A program made the translations under genes and the position numbers. This document shows, in pieces, positions 1 to 7,561 of a stretch of DNA of 64,000 nucleotides (the stretch's first letter is position 1; every line of letters begins with the position of its first letter). Below the pieces are notes generated by a model. The model saw only the letters and a program-made list of their open reading frames with translations, did no database searches and had not been told where the DNA came from. Origin of the DNA: Virgibacillus salarius (GTDB lineage: Bacteria > Bacillota > Bacilli > Bacillales > Amphibacillaceae). Location of the stretch: the NCBI RefSeq assembly GCF_039521925.1, contig NZ_BAAACY010000170.1, positions 4,171 to 68,170 of the forward strand, given 5' to 3'.

Positions 1-218
1 GGAGCCACATCATTCATTTTTTTATCATCGATGTATAATTCACCATCGGTTATCTCTTCAAGACCAGCAATCATTCGTAAGGTTGTAGATTTACCACAAC
101 CAGAAGGTCCAACAAAAACAATAAATTCTTTATCTTGAATATGTAGGTTAAAGTCGTCTACGGCAATCGTCTTTTTATCGAACGATTTTTGAATGTGCTC
201 TAAACGAAGTTCTGCCAT
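1..218 (-). CDS. msmX: ABC transporter ATPase, MsmX/UgpC type (5'-part only)
   Basis: This is the N-terminal 72 codons of a sugar ABC transporter ATP-binding subunit that runs off the left edge of the window. The visible protein begins MAELRLEHIQKSFD and contains the Walker A motif GPSGCGKST near residue 40, then LRMIAGLEEITDGELYI. This closely matches MsmX/UgpC, the multi-purpose ATPase that energises several carbohydrate importers (maltodextrin, pectin and arabinan oligomers) in Bacillus. AGGAGG at 228-233 fixes the ATG at 218. In B. subtilis msmX neighbours yxkF, a PucR/CdaR-like regulator, and the same pair is seen here. A cre-like sequence lies just upstream. The rest of the protein (Q-loop, signature, Walker B) lies outside the window. 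Confidence 0.9.
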   Translation of the reverse strand, partial: MAELRLEHIQKSFDKKTIAVDDFNLHIQDKEFIVFVGPSGCGKSTTLRMIAGLEEITDGELYIDDKKMNDVA

Positions 219-239
219 TGCTCTATTCCTCCTTTATTT

Positions 240-254
240 TTGTAAACGTTTAAT
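240..254 (-). promoter_or_regulatory. cre-like (CcpA) site upstream of msmX
   Basis: TTGTAAACGTTTAAT matches the catabolite-responsive element consensus WTGNAANCGNWNNCW except for one position. It lies 22 bases upstream of the msmX start. Carbon catabolite control of a sugar-importer ATPase makes sense, but a single near-match is only suggestive. Confidence 0.35.
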
Positions 255-291
255 TAGTTATAGTATAAAAAAAGCCTGGACAAATAGAAAC

Positions 292-336
292 AGCAAACAT
301 GCACAAAGATATTAATCTTCTTTGTGCATATTTGCT
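292..336 (-). terminator. Long hairpin at the end of the YxkF-like gene
   Basis: AGCAAACATGCACAAAGA (292-309) pairs with TCTTTGTGCATATTTGCT (319-336) with a single mismatch. The stop codon of the regulator gene (312-314) lies in the loop. The T-tract on the minus strand is interrupted, so termination may be only moderately efficient. Confidence 0.6.
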
Positions 337-1205
337 AGTAATGCTAAATATACAGTTGTGGCTTGGTGAAATTGCCGAATATCGATACCAGTCTTTTCAA
401 TAAATTTATCCAACCGATATTGCAGGCTGTTTCGATGCATATATAACTCCTTCGCAGCAACAGAAACATTTAAATTACATTGAAGGAAGGTGTGAATAGT
501 CTGTAATAAGTCGGTGTCATCGGTGAATTCCTGTAGAATCGTTTCAGCGATATATTCTCTGAATGCTTGATCTGAGAAGCCAACCAGAATGTGAGGAATT
601 GCTTCTTTGTAGCTTATTACCGATTTATCTGTATAGGTTAATATCCTATTAGCATAGGTTAACAAGCTCTTATACTGATGCTTAGCATCTTTATAATTCT
701 TGGAATATGGACCAACAAAGAAGTGAATATTAACGTATAAATCACTCATTAATATATCAATAATCTGTTCGTAAGATATACTCTCCTCTGCTATGATGGG
801 CTTCTCTTCGATAAGAATACCTTCATGTTCGTTTTCCCATATGATGGGAACGGAATAGTCGAACAATGTTTGTATTGACTCTTTAAATACTCCCGGATTT
901 ATCTGGTTTTTATTCATAGAAAAGTAAACAAAGCGATAGGGAGAAGTAATTGAAGTAGGAGCTTCCGTGAAATTTTGATCAATGATTTGCTTCCATACTT
1001 TTTCCTTTTTAGTGAGAGGTGGTCCTTGATACGGTGTTAAAAATGTACGCATTAATCGACCATCTTTTTCCGATAGTTCCTGCTTAGCAATGCCGATTTT
1101 TTCCCCATTATGTGTTAAAAACCATTGATAGGTTTCACTAACATAACCTTTTTCTTCACTATCGACAATAAGAGAAGGGAAAATATTTTTTAGTTGTTCA
1201 ATCAT
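312..1205 (-). CDS. PucR/CdaR-family transcriptional regulator (YxkF-like)
   Basis: A 297-residue protein ending in a PucR-type helix-turn-helix (about residues 235-290: LQCNLNVSVAAKELYMHRNSLQYRLDKFIEKTGID), the C-terminal DNA-binding module of CdaR/PucR regulators. The N-terminal two thirds has no clear sensory domain. The open frame could start at a TTG at 1211, but GAGGG lies 7 bases before the ATG at 1205 and only one base from the TTG, so 1205 is preferred. It is transcribed in the same direction as, and immediately upstream of, the msmX-like ATPase, as yxkF and msmX are in B. subtilis, so it may control sugar uptake. The ligand is unknown. Confidence 0.75.
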   Translation of the reverse strand: MIEQLKNIFPSLIVDSEEKGYVSETYQWFLTHNGEKIGIAKQELSEKDGRLMRTFLTPYQGPPLTKKEKVWKQIIDQNFTEAPTSITSPYRFVYFSMNKNQINPGVFKESIQTLFDYSVPIIWENEHEGILIEEKPIIAEESISYEQIIDILMSDLYVNIHFFVGPYSKNYKDAKHQYKSLLTYANRILTYTDKSVISYKEAIPHILVGFSDQAFREYIAETILQEFTDDTDLLQTIHTFLQCNLNVSVAAKELYMHRNSLQYRLDKFIEKTGIDIRQFHQATTVYLALLANMHKED

Positions 1206-1365
1206 TGGCAAACCCTCATTTTCTTCAGTGCTTTTTTTTATTATAACAGTCGAAAAATTATTTAAAAATAAATAATTGAATTGACTGCAAAATTTGAAAC
1301 GCTATACACGACGTATTTCGTTTGTTATAGTAAATGAGAGTAAGAAATATGAAGGAGGATTTGTC

Positions 1366-1725
1366 TTGCCCAATATTTATGATAGTGCTTATGATTTAGA
1401 AAAAGCAATTCGAGAAAGTGAAGAATTTAAGAGCTTAAAAACTGCCTATGATGCAGTAATGAATGACCCATCTGCAAAGCAGATGTTTGATAATTTTCGT
1501 GATACTCAAATGGCCTTGCAAGAGAAACAAATGCAGGGACAAGAAATTACTGAAGAAGAAGTTGAAAAAGCAAGACAAGTTGTTGAATTAGTTCAGCAGC
1601 ATCAAGATATATCTAAATTAATGGAAGAGGAGCAACGCCTTAATCTAGTTATTAATGATGTGAGCAGAATTATTACAAAACCTTTAGAAGAACTCTATGG
1701 TACATCAGAGGATAAAAACGAATAA
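1366..1725 (+). CDS. yheA: YlbF/YmcA-family protein YheA
   Basis: A 119-residue, mostly helical acidic protein (PNIYDSAYDLEKAIRESEEF...ITKPLEELYG). It closely resembles B. subtilis YheA (UPF0342) of the Com_YlbF superfamily, whose relatives YlbF and YmcA act with YaaT in RNA maturation and development; YheA itself has no firm function. The start is TTG at 1366: GGAGG at 1354-1358 is correctly spaced, and homology begins there. A longer frame back to 1294 has no ribosome binding site. It stands alone and is followed by a strong terminator. Confidence 0.88.
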   Translation: MPNIYDSAYDLEKAIRESEEFKSLKTAYDAVMNDPSAKQMFDNFRDTQMALQEKQMQGQEITEEEVEKARQVVELVQQHQDISKLMEEEQRLNLVINDVSRIITKPLEELYGTSEDKNE

Positions 1726-1744
1726 TAAGTTAAAAGCTGCATGT

Positions 1745-1779
1745 AGAGCGTAGAAAAAGTGTATTTTTCTACGCTCTTT
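1745..1779 (+). terminator. Rho-independent terminator of yheA
   Basis: AGAGCGTAGAAAAA (1745-1758) pairs perfectly with TTTTTCTACGCTCT (1764-1777) around a 5-base loop, 20 bases after the yheA stop. Confidence 0.85.
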
Positions 1780-1953
1780 GACGTTTATTAATTAAACTGT
1801 TAGCATCCAAGCTTTTAAAACGGTGAGCAAACATGAAACTCCTTTTACTGAAATTCCTTTCCATTTAAAAATTAAAGTAATATTGCTAAAAGCAGGATAA
1901 TCGGTAGATATTAGCGAATGGTTACATATAGAAATCAGAAAGGGGTAAAGAAG

Positions 1954-2727
1954 ATGGGAGACACGATTATATACGAAAGTAGAGATTGCATTTCATATAT
2001 TTACTTCAACAGGGCAGCACGTTATAATGCACTAAATGAAGAAATGTTGGAAGAACTGTTACAAACTATAAAAGAAGTTGAAAAAAATGATGATGCAATT
2101 GTGATTCTTTCAGGAGAAGGAAATGCGTTTTGCTCTGGTGGAGATATTTCAATGATGAAGGGTTTTTCAGATAAATCGTACTTTGATAATATTATGGAAA
2201 TGATTGAACAAATTGTATTGAAACTATATATGATGCCTAAAATTATTATTTCATCTATACATGGATCGGTAGCTGGATTGGGTTTAAGTATTGCTTTAAC
2301 TGCTGACTTTGTTGTTGCACAGAAAGAGGCAAAATTAGGCATGCTATTTATTGGTGTAGGACTTGTACCTGATGGCGGTGGTCATTTTTGGTTACAGGAA
2401 CGGCTTGGTACACAGCAAGCAAAGCAATTTATTTGGGGATTAAAACAAGTGGATGGGATAAAGGCAAAACAAATGGGGTTGGTTGACATTACAGCAGAGG
2501 ATAAAGCGATGCCTCATGCGACTAAGTTGGCCAATCAACTATTAGAAACACCATTAGCTGCCATGCTGCAAACCAAAATGATATATCATTCCAAGCAAAA
2601 GGAAGTATTACGTTATTATTTAGAAGAAGAGAAGCAATCGCAATGGGAACTACGAAACACGGAAGATCATCAGGAGGGGGTTAAAGCCTTTTTGGAGAAA
2701 CGAAAACCGGTATTTAAAGGGAAATAA
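1954..2727 (+). CDS. yhaR: Enoyl-CoA hydratase/isomerase family protein YhaR
   Basis: A 257-residue crotonase-superfamily protein. Visible landmarks are FNRAARYNALNEEML, the oxyanion-hole segment AFCSGGDISMM near residue 60, and the second conserved block SSIHGSVAGLGLSIALTADFVVA near residue 100, followed by GLVPDGGGHFWLQERLG. These fit a 2-enoyl-CoA hydratase or isomerase. Which acyl-CoA it uses cannot be read from the sequence. ATG 1954 is chosen because AAAGGGG precedes it and family homology starts at MGDTIIYE; the frame extends upstream to 1918 without a ribosome binding site. Order yheA-yhaR-yhzC-yhaQ matches B. subtilis. Confidence 0.85.
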   Translation: MGDTIIYESRDCISYIYFNRAARYNALNEEMLEELLQTIKEVEKNDDAIVILSGEGNAFCSGGDISMMKGFSDKSYFDNIMEMIEQIVLKLYMMPKIIISSIHGSVAGLGLSIALTADFVVAQKEAKLGMLFIGVGLVPDGGGHFWLQERLGTQQAKQFIWGLKQVDGIKAKQMGLVDITAEDKAMPHATKLANQLLETPLAAMLQTKMIYHSKQKEVLRYYLEEEKQSQWELRNTEDHQEGVKAFLEKRKPVFKGK

Positions 2728-2736
2728 GTACAGGTT

Positions 2737-2770
2737 GAAACCGACTTTCTAGTTATAGAAAATCGGTTTC
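2737..2770. terminator. Hairpin after yhaR
   Basis: GAAACCGACTTTCT (2737-2750) and AGAAAATCGGTTTC (2757-2770) pair with one mismatch. It lies between convergent yhaR and yhzC. There is no strong T-tract on either side, so this is a terminator-like hairpin only. Confidence 0.5.
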
Positions 2771-2818
2771 GTTGTGAAAACAGAGCTTATGGATCTTTGA
2801 AGAAAAAACGGCGGGAAT

Positions 2819-3004
2819 TTATCGATGAAATAATATTAATTTAGCCTCTGGAGTAACACAGCGATGTGTATATTCAAGGTAACCTCCCTCTTCTAGTTTA
2901 GCTGTTCCAATTTCTTTTGCTTCATCATCACTAGCGGCGGTATATGTTTCATCCAATAGCTTTTCACCTGAACGGTTAAATACAGTTAGTGTATAGTTTC
3001 TCAT
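2819..3004 (-). CDS. yhzC: Small conserved protein YhzC-like
   Basis: A 61-residue protein (MRNYTLTVFNRSGEKLLDE ... YLEYTHRCVTPEAKLILFHR) that resembles B. subtilis YhzC in size, sequence style and position, convergent to yhaR. It has no known function. It contains a beta-strand-rich N-terminus and the segment GYLEYTHRC. The start is ATG at 3004, preceded by AAGGAGGAGC with a 7-base spacer; a longer frame to 3070 lacks support. Confidence 0.7.
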   Translation of the reverse strand: MRNYTLTVFNRSGEKLLDETYTAASDDEAKEIGTAKLEEGGYLEYTHRCVTPEAKLILFHR

Positions 3005-3070
3005 AACATATGCTCCTCCTTGAAGTAACTTACTTATATATATTCGACAGGACTGCGTAAATTCCTTCAT

Positions 3071-3701
3071 TAAAACCCCTTTTCTTTAACGTGTAAGTAG
3101 ACTTGATAATTTAAAAGATTCGTATGTATACTGTGTGTAAATTTTACCTTATTATAAGGTGAAATAGCTAACTTTGAAAACATAGATCCGAGAAAAACGG
3201 GAGGATTAGCGGTTACGTAGGGTGGATTTAGTATAAAAGTCACAAGTTTCCCGATGAGCAAATATTTTAAGAGAGAAAGGTGAAATTAAGTTTATTATTA
3301 CTACTTGCGAAGATATTTGATTGAATTTTATATTTGATAGGGATGATAGGTGTTAAAGGAGGATTTCTCGCTAATCGAGCAGGACTCTGATATCTATTTG
3401 GTACAGAGTGTTATTCCACATATGGCATTAAGGTTCTTACTTGAAGCAATCATGTGAAACCAATATAGGGGGATAAACCAAATCCCCAATTGATTGAATT
3501 TTCACTATTACAAGAAACTAATCAACTTAAGGCAAGGCTTTAGGATAGCATGTAATATATATTTTCTCTTGGTTTATAGTCATGTTATTCGTAGGATGTT
3601 GCACATTACGTTTCTGCTTTCGTAGCAAAAGCTCAGGCTAAAATGAAACAATTAACCATTTGGATCGTAGTACAGATTAAAGAAAAGGGGGAAGGATTTT
3701 A
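3071..3701. other. Gene-free stretch with a decayed repeat element
   Basis: About 630 bases without a credible gene lie between yhzC and yhaQ. Small open frames here have no ribosome binding site. The segment 3396-3560 is recognisably related to the element at 33441-33600 (shared ATTCCACATAT, then a block with ...TTGAAG/TTCAAG..., GTGAAA and CAATATAGG, then AGGCTTT-AGG). The remainder holds short broken frames, perhaps a decayed gene, that I cannot identify. Confidence 0.5.
3396..3560 (+). repeat. Decayed copy of the 33.4-kb structured element
   Basis: Shares, in the same order, ATTCCACATAT, an ACTTGAAG/ACTTCAAG block, GTGAAA, CAATATAGG and AGGCTTT-AGG with 33441-33600. The hairpin arms intact in the 33.4-kb copy are lost here, so this copy looks older or non-functional. 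Confidence 0.5.
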
Positions 3702-4601
3702 ATGACGCTAAAAATAGAAGATGTGACAAAGCGATTTGGCTCACATACGGCTGTAGACGCACTTTCTTTAGAGATCCCTGAAAAGGAAATGTTCGGCTTC
3801 CTTGGGGGAAATGGTGCAGGTAAGACGACAACATTTCGAATGATATTAGGCTTATTAGATCGAACAGAAGGAAATATTTCTTGGAATGGTGAAGCCATAC
3901 ATTATGATAAAAGTCATTTAATAGGGTATCTCCCAGAAGAAAGAGGACTATATCCAAAGCTAACCGTTAAAGACCAGCTTATTTATTTAGGAAAGCTTCG
4001 TGGTATGAAAAAAATTGAAGTAGTAGATAAACTAACGGGATGGCTTGAACGATTCAAGATACCAGAATACATGAATAAGAAGGTGGAAGAGCTATCCAAA
4101 GGTAATCAGCAAAAAATTCAATTCATCTCATCCATCATTCATCAACCTAAATTAGTTATTTTAGATGAACCGTTTTCTGGACTTGATCCGGTCAATGTTG
4201 AAATGCTTAAAGAAGCAGTAATCGATTTAAAAGACAAGGGAACATCTATAGTATTTTCTTCTCATCGCATGGAGCATGTGGAAGAGCTATGTGAGCATCT
4301 CTGCATTCTTCATAAAGGAAAGCAGGTTGTTCAAGGGTCATTACAGGATATTAAACGCTCATATGGTAGGAAAAATTTAATTATTCATGCATCGTTTCCA
4401 TTGGATTTTCTGCAAAGTTTTCCTGGAGTGGTGACCTATAAGAATGTAATGGAAGGTTGCCGCTTACAAATAGAAAGTGAAGCAATTTCGCAGGATATAT
4501 TTCAAGCGCTGCAAGGAAAAGGATTTATTCGTAAATTTGAATTAGAAGAACCTTCGTTAAATGATATTTTCATAGAGAAAGTGGGTGCGTCTTATGAATA
4601 A
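3702..4601 (+). CDS. yhaQ: ABC transporter ATP-binding protein YhaQ
   Basis: A 299-residue ABC ATPase of the NatA/DrrA exporter class. Walker A is GGNGAGKTTT near residue 36, the signature is ELSKGNQQKIQ near 131, and Walker B is KLVILDEPFSGLDP near 150, followed by a C-terminal regulatory segment. It forms an exporter with the membrane protein encoded immediately downstream, whose start overlaps its stop by 8 bases. B. subtilis YhaQ has the same length. The substrate is unknown; homologues resemble sodium or peptide/antibiotic efflux systems. GGGGGAAGGA precedes the ATG. Confidence 0.9.
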   Translation: MTLKIEDVTKRFGSHTAVDALSLEIPEKEMFGFLGGNGAGKTTTFRMILGLLDRTEGNISWNGEAIHYDKSHLIGYLPEERGLYPKLTVKDQLIYLGKLRGMKKIEVVDKLTGWLERFKIPEYMNKKVEELSKGNQQKIQFISSIIHQPKLVILDEPFSGLDPVNVEMLKEAVIDLKDKGTSIVFSSHRMEHVEELCEHLCILHKGKQVVQGSLQDIKRSYGRKNLIIHASFPLDFLQSFPGVVTYKNVMEGCRLQIESEAISQDIFQALQGKGFIRKFELEEPSLNDIFIEKVGASYE

Positions 4602-5844
4602 GTTCTGGATTATCCTTGGACACACATATATGACTCGAATAAAAACAAAGTCATTTATTATTACCACCTTACTTTCGTTACTATTAATTATTGGCCTGGT
4701 GAATATTCAGTCCATTATAGACATGTTCTCTAATGATAAAGCAGATCAGATAGTCGTTATCGATGATTCCAATGAACTTTTTGAACCGTTGAATGAGCTT
4801 GTAGAACAATCGAATGAAAAAGTTGAACTAACTTCCTATAATGGAACGGTAGAAGAAGCAAAGCAGGCAGTACAGAATGAGGAATATAAGGCATTTATAA
4901 ATTTATCGATCAATAAAAAGCAATTACCCGAAGCGACCTATTATGCAAATAATGTATCGGAAACAGGAAATCAGCTGTTTATAGAGCAACAACTCCAGCA
5001 ATTGAAGGTATCCTATGCGACGGAACAAGCAGAGATTGATGCAGCTACATTAGCGGAGATTAATGCCCCGGTATCCTTTCAAACAGTTGCACTAGATAAA
5101 ACGGCAAAGACAGATGAAGAGTTAAATCAAGCACGGGGAATTGTTTATGTGATGATGTTCGTATTATATATGGCAGTCATCATGTATGGAAACATGATAG
5201 CTACTGACGTAGCGACAGAGAAATCGTCAAGGGTGATGGAAATTTTAATCTCAAGTGCGTCACCAGTCACTCATATGTTTGCTAAAATTATTGGAATCGC
5301 ATTGTTGGGATTGACTCAAATTGGTTTACTGCTCGTAGTCGGTTATACACAAATTCGTTCAAAGCAAGATGAGCTTACGGAGGGAGTCTTCACGTATTTT
5401 GGAATTGGTGACATGTCTATATCTATTTACGTGTATGCCATTGTATTTTTTATCTTAGGGTATTTACTCTATGGAACCCTTGCAGCTATGCTTGGTTCAT
5501 TGGTGAGTAGGATTGAAGATGCACAGCAGTTAATTATGCCGATGACTTTTTTAATCATGATTGCTTTCTTTATCGCAATCTATGGATTAAGTATGCCAGA
5601 GTCGAGTTTAGTACAAATTACATCGTTCATACCATTTTTCTCACCTATAATTATGTTTTTAAGAGTTGGAATGCTTGATATACCTGTTTGGGAGGTAGCT
5701 TTATCTATCGGTATACTTGTAGCCACGATAGTATTATTAGCATTACTAGGTGCAAAAGTTTATAAAGGCGGAGTGCTGATGTACGGTCGATCCAGCTCTT
5801 TAAAAGATTTTAAAAAGGCAATCGCGCTATCAAAAAAAGAATAA
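4594..5844 (+). CDS. yhaP: ABC-2 type permease YhaP (NatB-like)
   Basis: A 416-residue membrane subunit. One N-terminal membrane helix (about residues 18-40) precedes a large extracytoplasmic domain (45-175), then five or six C-terminal helices, the ABC-2/NatB arrangement. The segment ATDVATEKSSRVMEILISSASP at about 205-227 is the conserved ABC-2 coupling region. ATG 4594 is preferred over a GTG at 4585 because homology begins at MNKFW. Translational coupling to yhaQ is likely because of the 8-base overlap. Together YhaQP form an exporter of unknown substrate. Confidence 0.88.
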   Translation: MNKFWIILGHTYMTRIKTKSFIITTLLSLLLIIGLVNIQSIIDMFSNDKADQIVVIDDSNELFEPLNELVEQSNEKVELTSYNGTVEEAKQAVQNEEYKAFINLSINKKQLPEATYYANNVSETGNQLFIEQQLQQLKVSYATEQAEIDAATLAEINAPVSFQTVALDKTAKTDEELNQARGIVYVMMFVLYMAVIMYGNMIATDVATEKSSRVMEILISSASPVTHMFAKIIGIALLGLTQIGLLLVVGYTQIRSKQDELTEGVFTYFGIGDMSISIYVYAIVFFILGYLLYGTLAAMLGSLVSRIEDAQQLIMPMTFLIMIAFFIAIYGLSMPESSLVQITSFIPFFSPIIMFLRVGMLDIPVWEVALSIGILVATIVLLALLGAKVYKGGVLMYGRSSSLKDFKKAIALSKKE

Positions 5845-5875
5845 ATGTTAATCGTTTGCCTATTGATAGACCTTT

Positions 5876-5913
5876 ACTTGTAGAAAACCTTTACGTTTTC
5901 TACAAGTTTTTTT
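5876..5913 (+). terminator. Terminator of yhaQP
   Basis: ACTTGTAGAAAAC (5876-5888) and GTTTTCTACAAGT (5895-5907) form a perfect stem followed by a run of T. A family-1 repeat begins directly behind it. Confidence 0.9.
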
Positions 5914-5914
5914 A

Positions 5915-6120
5915 TAGTCCAGGAAATTATAAAATTAGCCCATGTGGATAAATATGGGCCTGTTGAGCCGCGTCCAGCTCCGGCGCCCAGAAACGAGGTA
6001 ACTTCACGAATCGCCCTGACGATAAGTCATCATCGGCTCGCAAGCACACCGTGCTCCTTAATCTCCGTTGACTCGCTTCAGTTGCTACGTTGCTAACAGG
6101 GCGGTTACGCTTTTGTTCAT
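5915..6120 (+). repeat. Family-1 dispersed repeat, copy a
   Basis: About 206 bp starting TCCAGGAAATTATAAAATT and ending GCTTTTGTTCAT. It shares blocks GTCCAGCTCC, GCGCCCAGAAAC, ACTTCACGAATCGCCC, ATCATCGGCTCGCAAGC and TCTCCGTTGACTCGCT with five other copies in the window. Arms GTAAC and GTTGC replace the GCGAC and GTCGC of other copies, a compatible paired change. Confidence 0.85.
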
Positions 6121-6325
6121 GTTAGAAAACCCCTGGCTATGCCGGGGGTTCATACGCTCGTTATTCATTAAGACGGTAAGCTAACAAATCGTTTGCCATC
6201 TTGAAAAGCTTTGTAAGCAGCAGAAATTGCTTGATTATACGGACAGCTATCTTTTTGTATGTAATTAATCGAACGTGCATTCTATTCGGTTGTTTGCTAA
6301 AATGAAGAAAGATGGAGGAATTTAT
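6121..6325 (-). other. Hairpin and possible gene tail between yhaP and yhaO
   Basis: On the minus strand a broken frame (about 6168-6285) encodes a tail reading SCPYNQAISAAYKAFQDG, then KRFVSLPS and a stop. It is followed at 6127-6151 by a hairpin (AACCCC..GGCATAGCC.GGGGTT) like those seen near IS200/IS605-type ends or terminators. No start or upstream part exists, so this is probably a gene relic. I do not recognise the protein. Confidence 0.3.
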
Positions 6326-7552
6326 ATGTCAAAGCAATTATCGTTTATTCATGCTGCTGACTTGCATTTGGATAGTCCGTTTAAAGGATTAGCAAATACA
6401 CCTGACCCTATATTTAAAGAGGTGAGGGAGAGTACATTTGTAGCATTAGATAACTTAGTACAAGCCGCTATTAATCAACGTGTTGATTTCGTGTTAATCG
6501 TTGGAGATTTGTTTGATAATGAAAAACAAAGTTTAAAAGCTCAAATACGATTAAAGAAAGCATTTGAAAAATTACAGAATCATGAAATTTATGTTTACAT
6601 GTCTTATGGAAATCATGATTACATAAATGGGAATAAACATCCTGTAGCCTATCCCGATAATGTATATATATTTTCAAAGGAAGAGGTTCAACCTTTTCCG
6701 TACCAACGAAATGGAGAGGTATTAGCTTTGATTTACGGTTTTAGTTATGAGAATCGTGCTGTAGTAGCAAATAAAGTGAATGAATTTCAAATAACCGATA
6801 CTTCAGTTCCATTTCATATCGCAATGCTACATGGAAGTGTTCAAAGTAATACAGAACATGATAGGTATGCGCCATTTCAAGTACAAGAACTATCTGAAAG
6901 GCACTTCGATTATTGGGCGCTTGGTCATATCCATAAACGACAAATTTTAAAAGAAACTCCTGCAATAGTCTATCCTGGAAATATCCAAGGCAGAAATCGA
7001 AAAGAAACAGGGATGAAAGGTTGTTATCATGTTGTATTAAATGAAGGAACGACTGATCTGGCTTTCATTCCACTGCAAGCCATTCAAATTAATCCACTTG
7101 TTGTTAATGTATCCCCATGTAATTCCGTACATGAAGTGGAATCGGTATTAATGGAGCATGTAAATAATCTTACCTATTCAACACCACAATTAATTGATTT
7201 AACTTTAATAAGTACGGATCAACGAATAACTAAATGGCAACAGGATGGTAGGATGGAAGAAATGATGGAGTTAATAAATGAGGCAACGATACAATCATCG
7301 GTTTGGAGTTATATTTTTCGATATAGCGTGAGTAAAAAGGTAGCTAGCTTTGATCGAGAATTATACAAGGGAGATCATTTCATTAGTGAATTACTCTATG
7401 AAATTGACAATCAATCCATTCAACCGTTTATTGCCGAAATATATCAACAGAAACGTGCTCGTAAATTTGTGGAACGATTAACAATAGAAGAAGAGATGGC
7501 ATTGAAAACAGCTGTTAAAGAATTACTTATTTATGAGCTATTAAAGGAATGA
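6326..7552 (+). CDS. yhaO: Metallophosphoesterase YhaO (SbcD-like)
   Basis: A 408-residue calcineurin-like phosphoesterase, the same length as B. subtilis YhaO. Metal-binding motifs are visible in order: FIHAADLHLDSPF (D-x-H, residues 6-18), IVGDLFD (about 57), YGNHD (about 96), LHGS (about 167) and ALGHIHKR (about 197). The fold and partner make it an SbcD/Mre11-type nuclease subunit. The SbcC-like ATPase gene yhaN starts 9 bases downstream. ATG 6326 has GATGGAGGAA in front; the longer frame to 6275 is unlikely. The role is inferred as DNA end processing; the exact substrate is not known. Confidence 0.88.
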   Translation: MSKQLSFIHAADLHLDSPFKGLANTPDPIFKEVRESTFVALDNLVQAAINQRVDFVLIVGDLFDNEKQSLKAQIRLKKAFEKLQNHEIYVYMSYGNHDYINGNKHPVAYPDNVYIFSKEEVQPFPYQRNGEVLALIYGFSYENRAVVANKVNEFQITDTSVPFHIAMLHGSVQSNTEHDRYAPFQVQELSERHFDYWALGHIHKRQILKETPAIVYPGNIQGRNRKETGMKGCYHVVLNEGTTDLAFIPLQAIQINPLVVNVSPCNSVHEVESVLMEHVNNLTYSTPQLIDLTLISTDQRITKWQQDGRMEEMMELINEATIQSSVWSYIFRYSVSKKVASFDRELYKGDHFISELLYEIDNQSIQPFIAEIYQQKRARKFVERLTIEEEMALKTAVKELLIYELLKE

Positions 7553-7561
7553 GGGAAGAGC

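Noticed and set aside
1294..1365. Longer N-terminus for yheA
   Set aside because: No ribosome binding site; GGAGG at 1354-1358 lies inside it and homology begins at the TTG at 1366.
3070..3261. 63-codon frame on the minus strand
   Set aside because: No ribosome binding site, no recognisable family, and it overlaps the region just upstream of yhzC.
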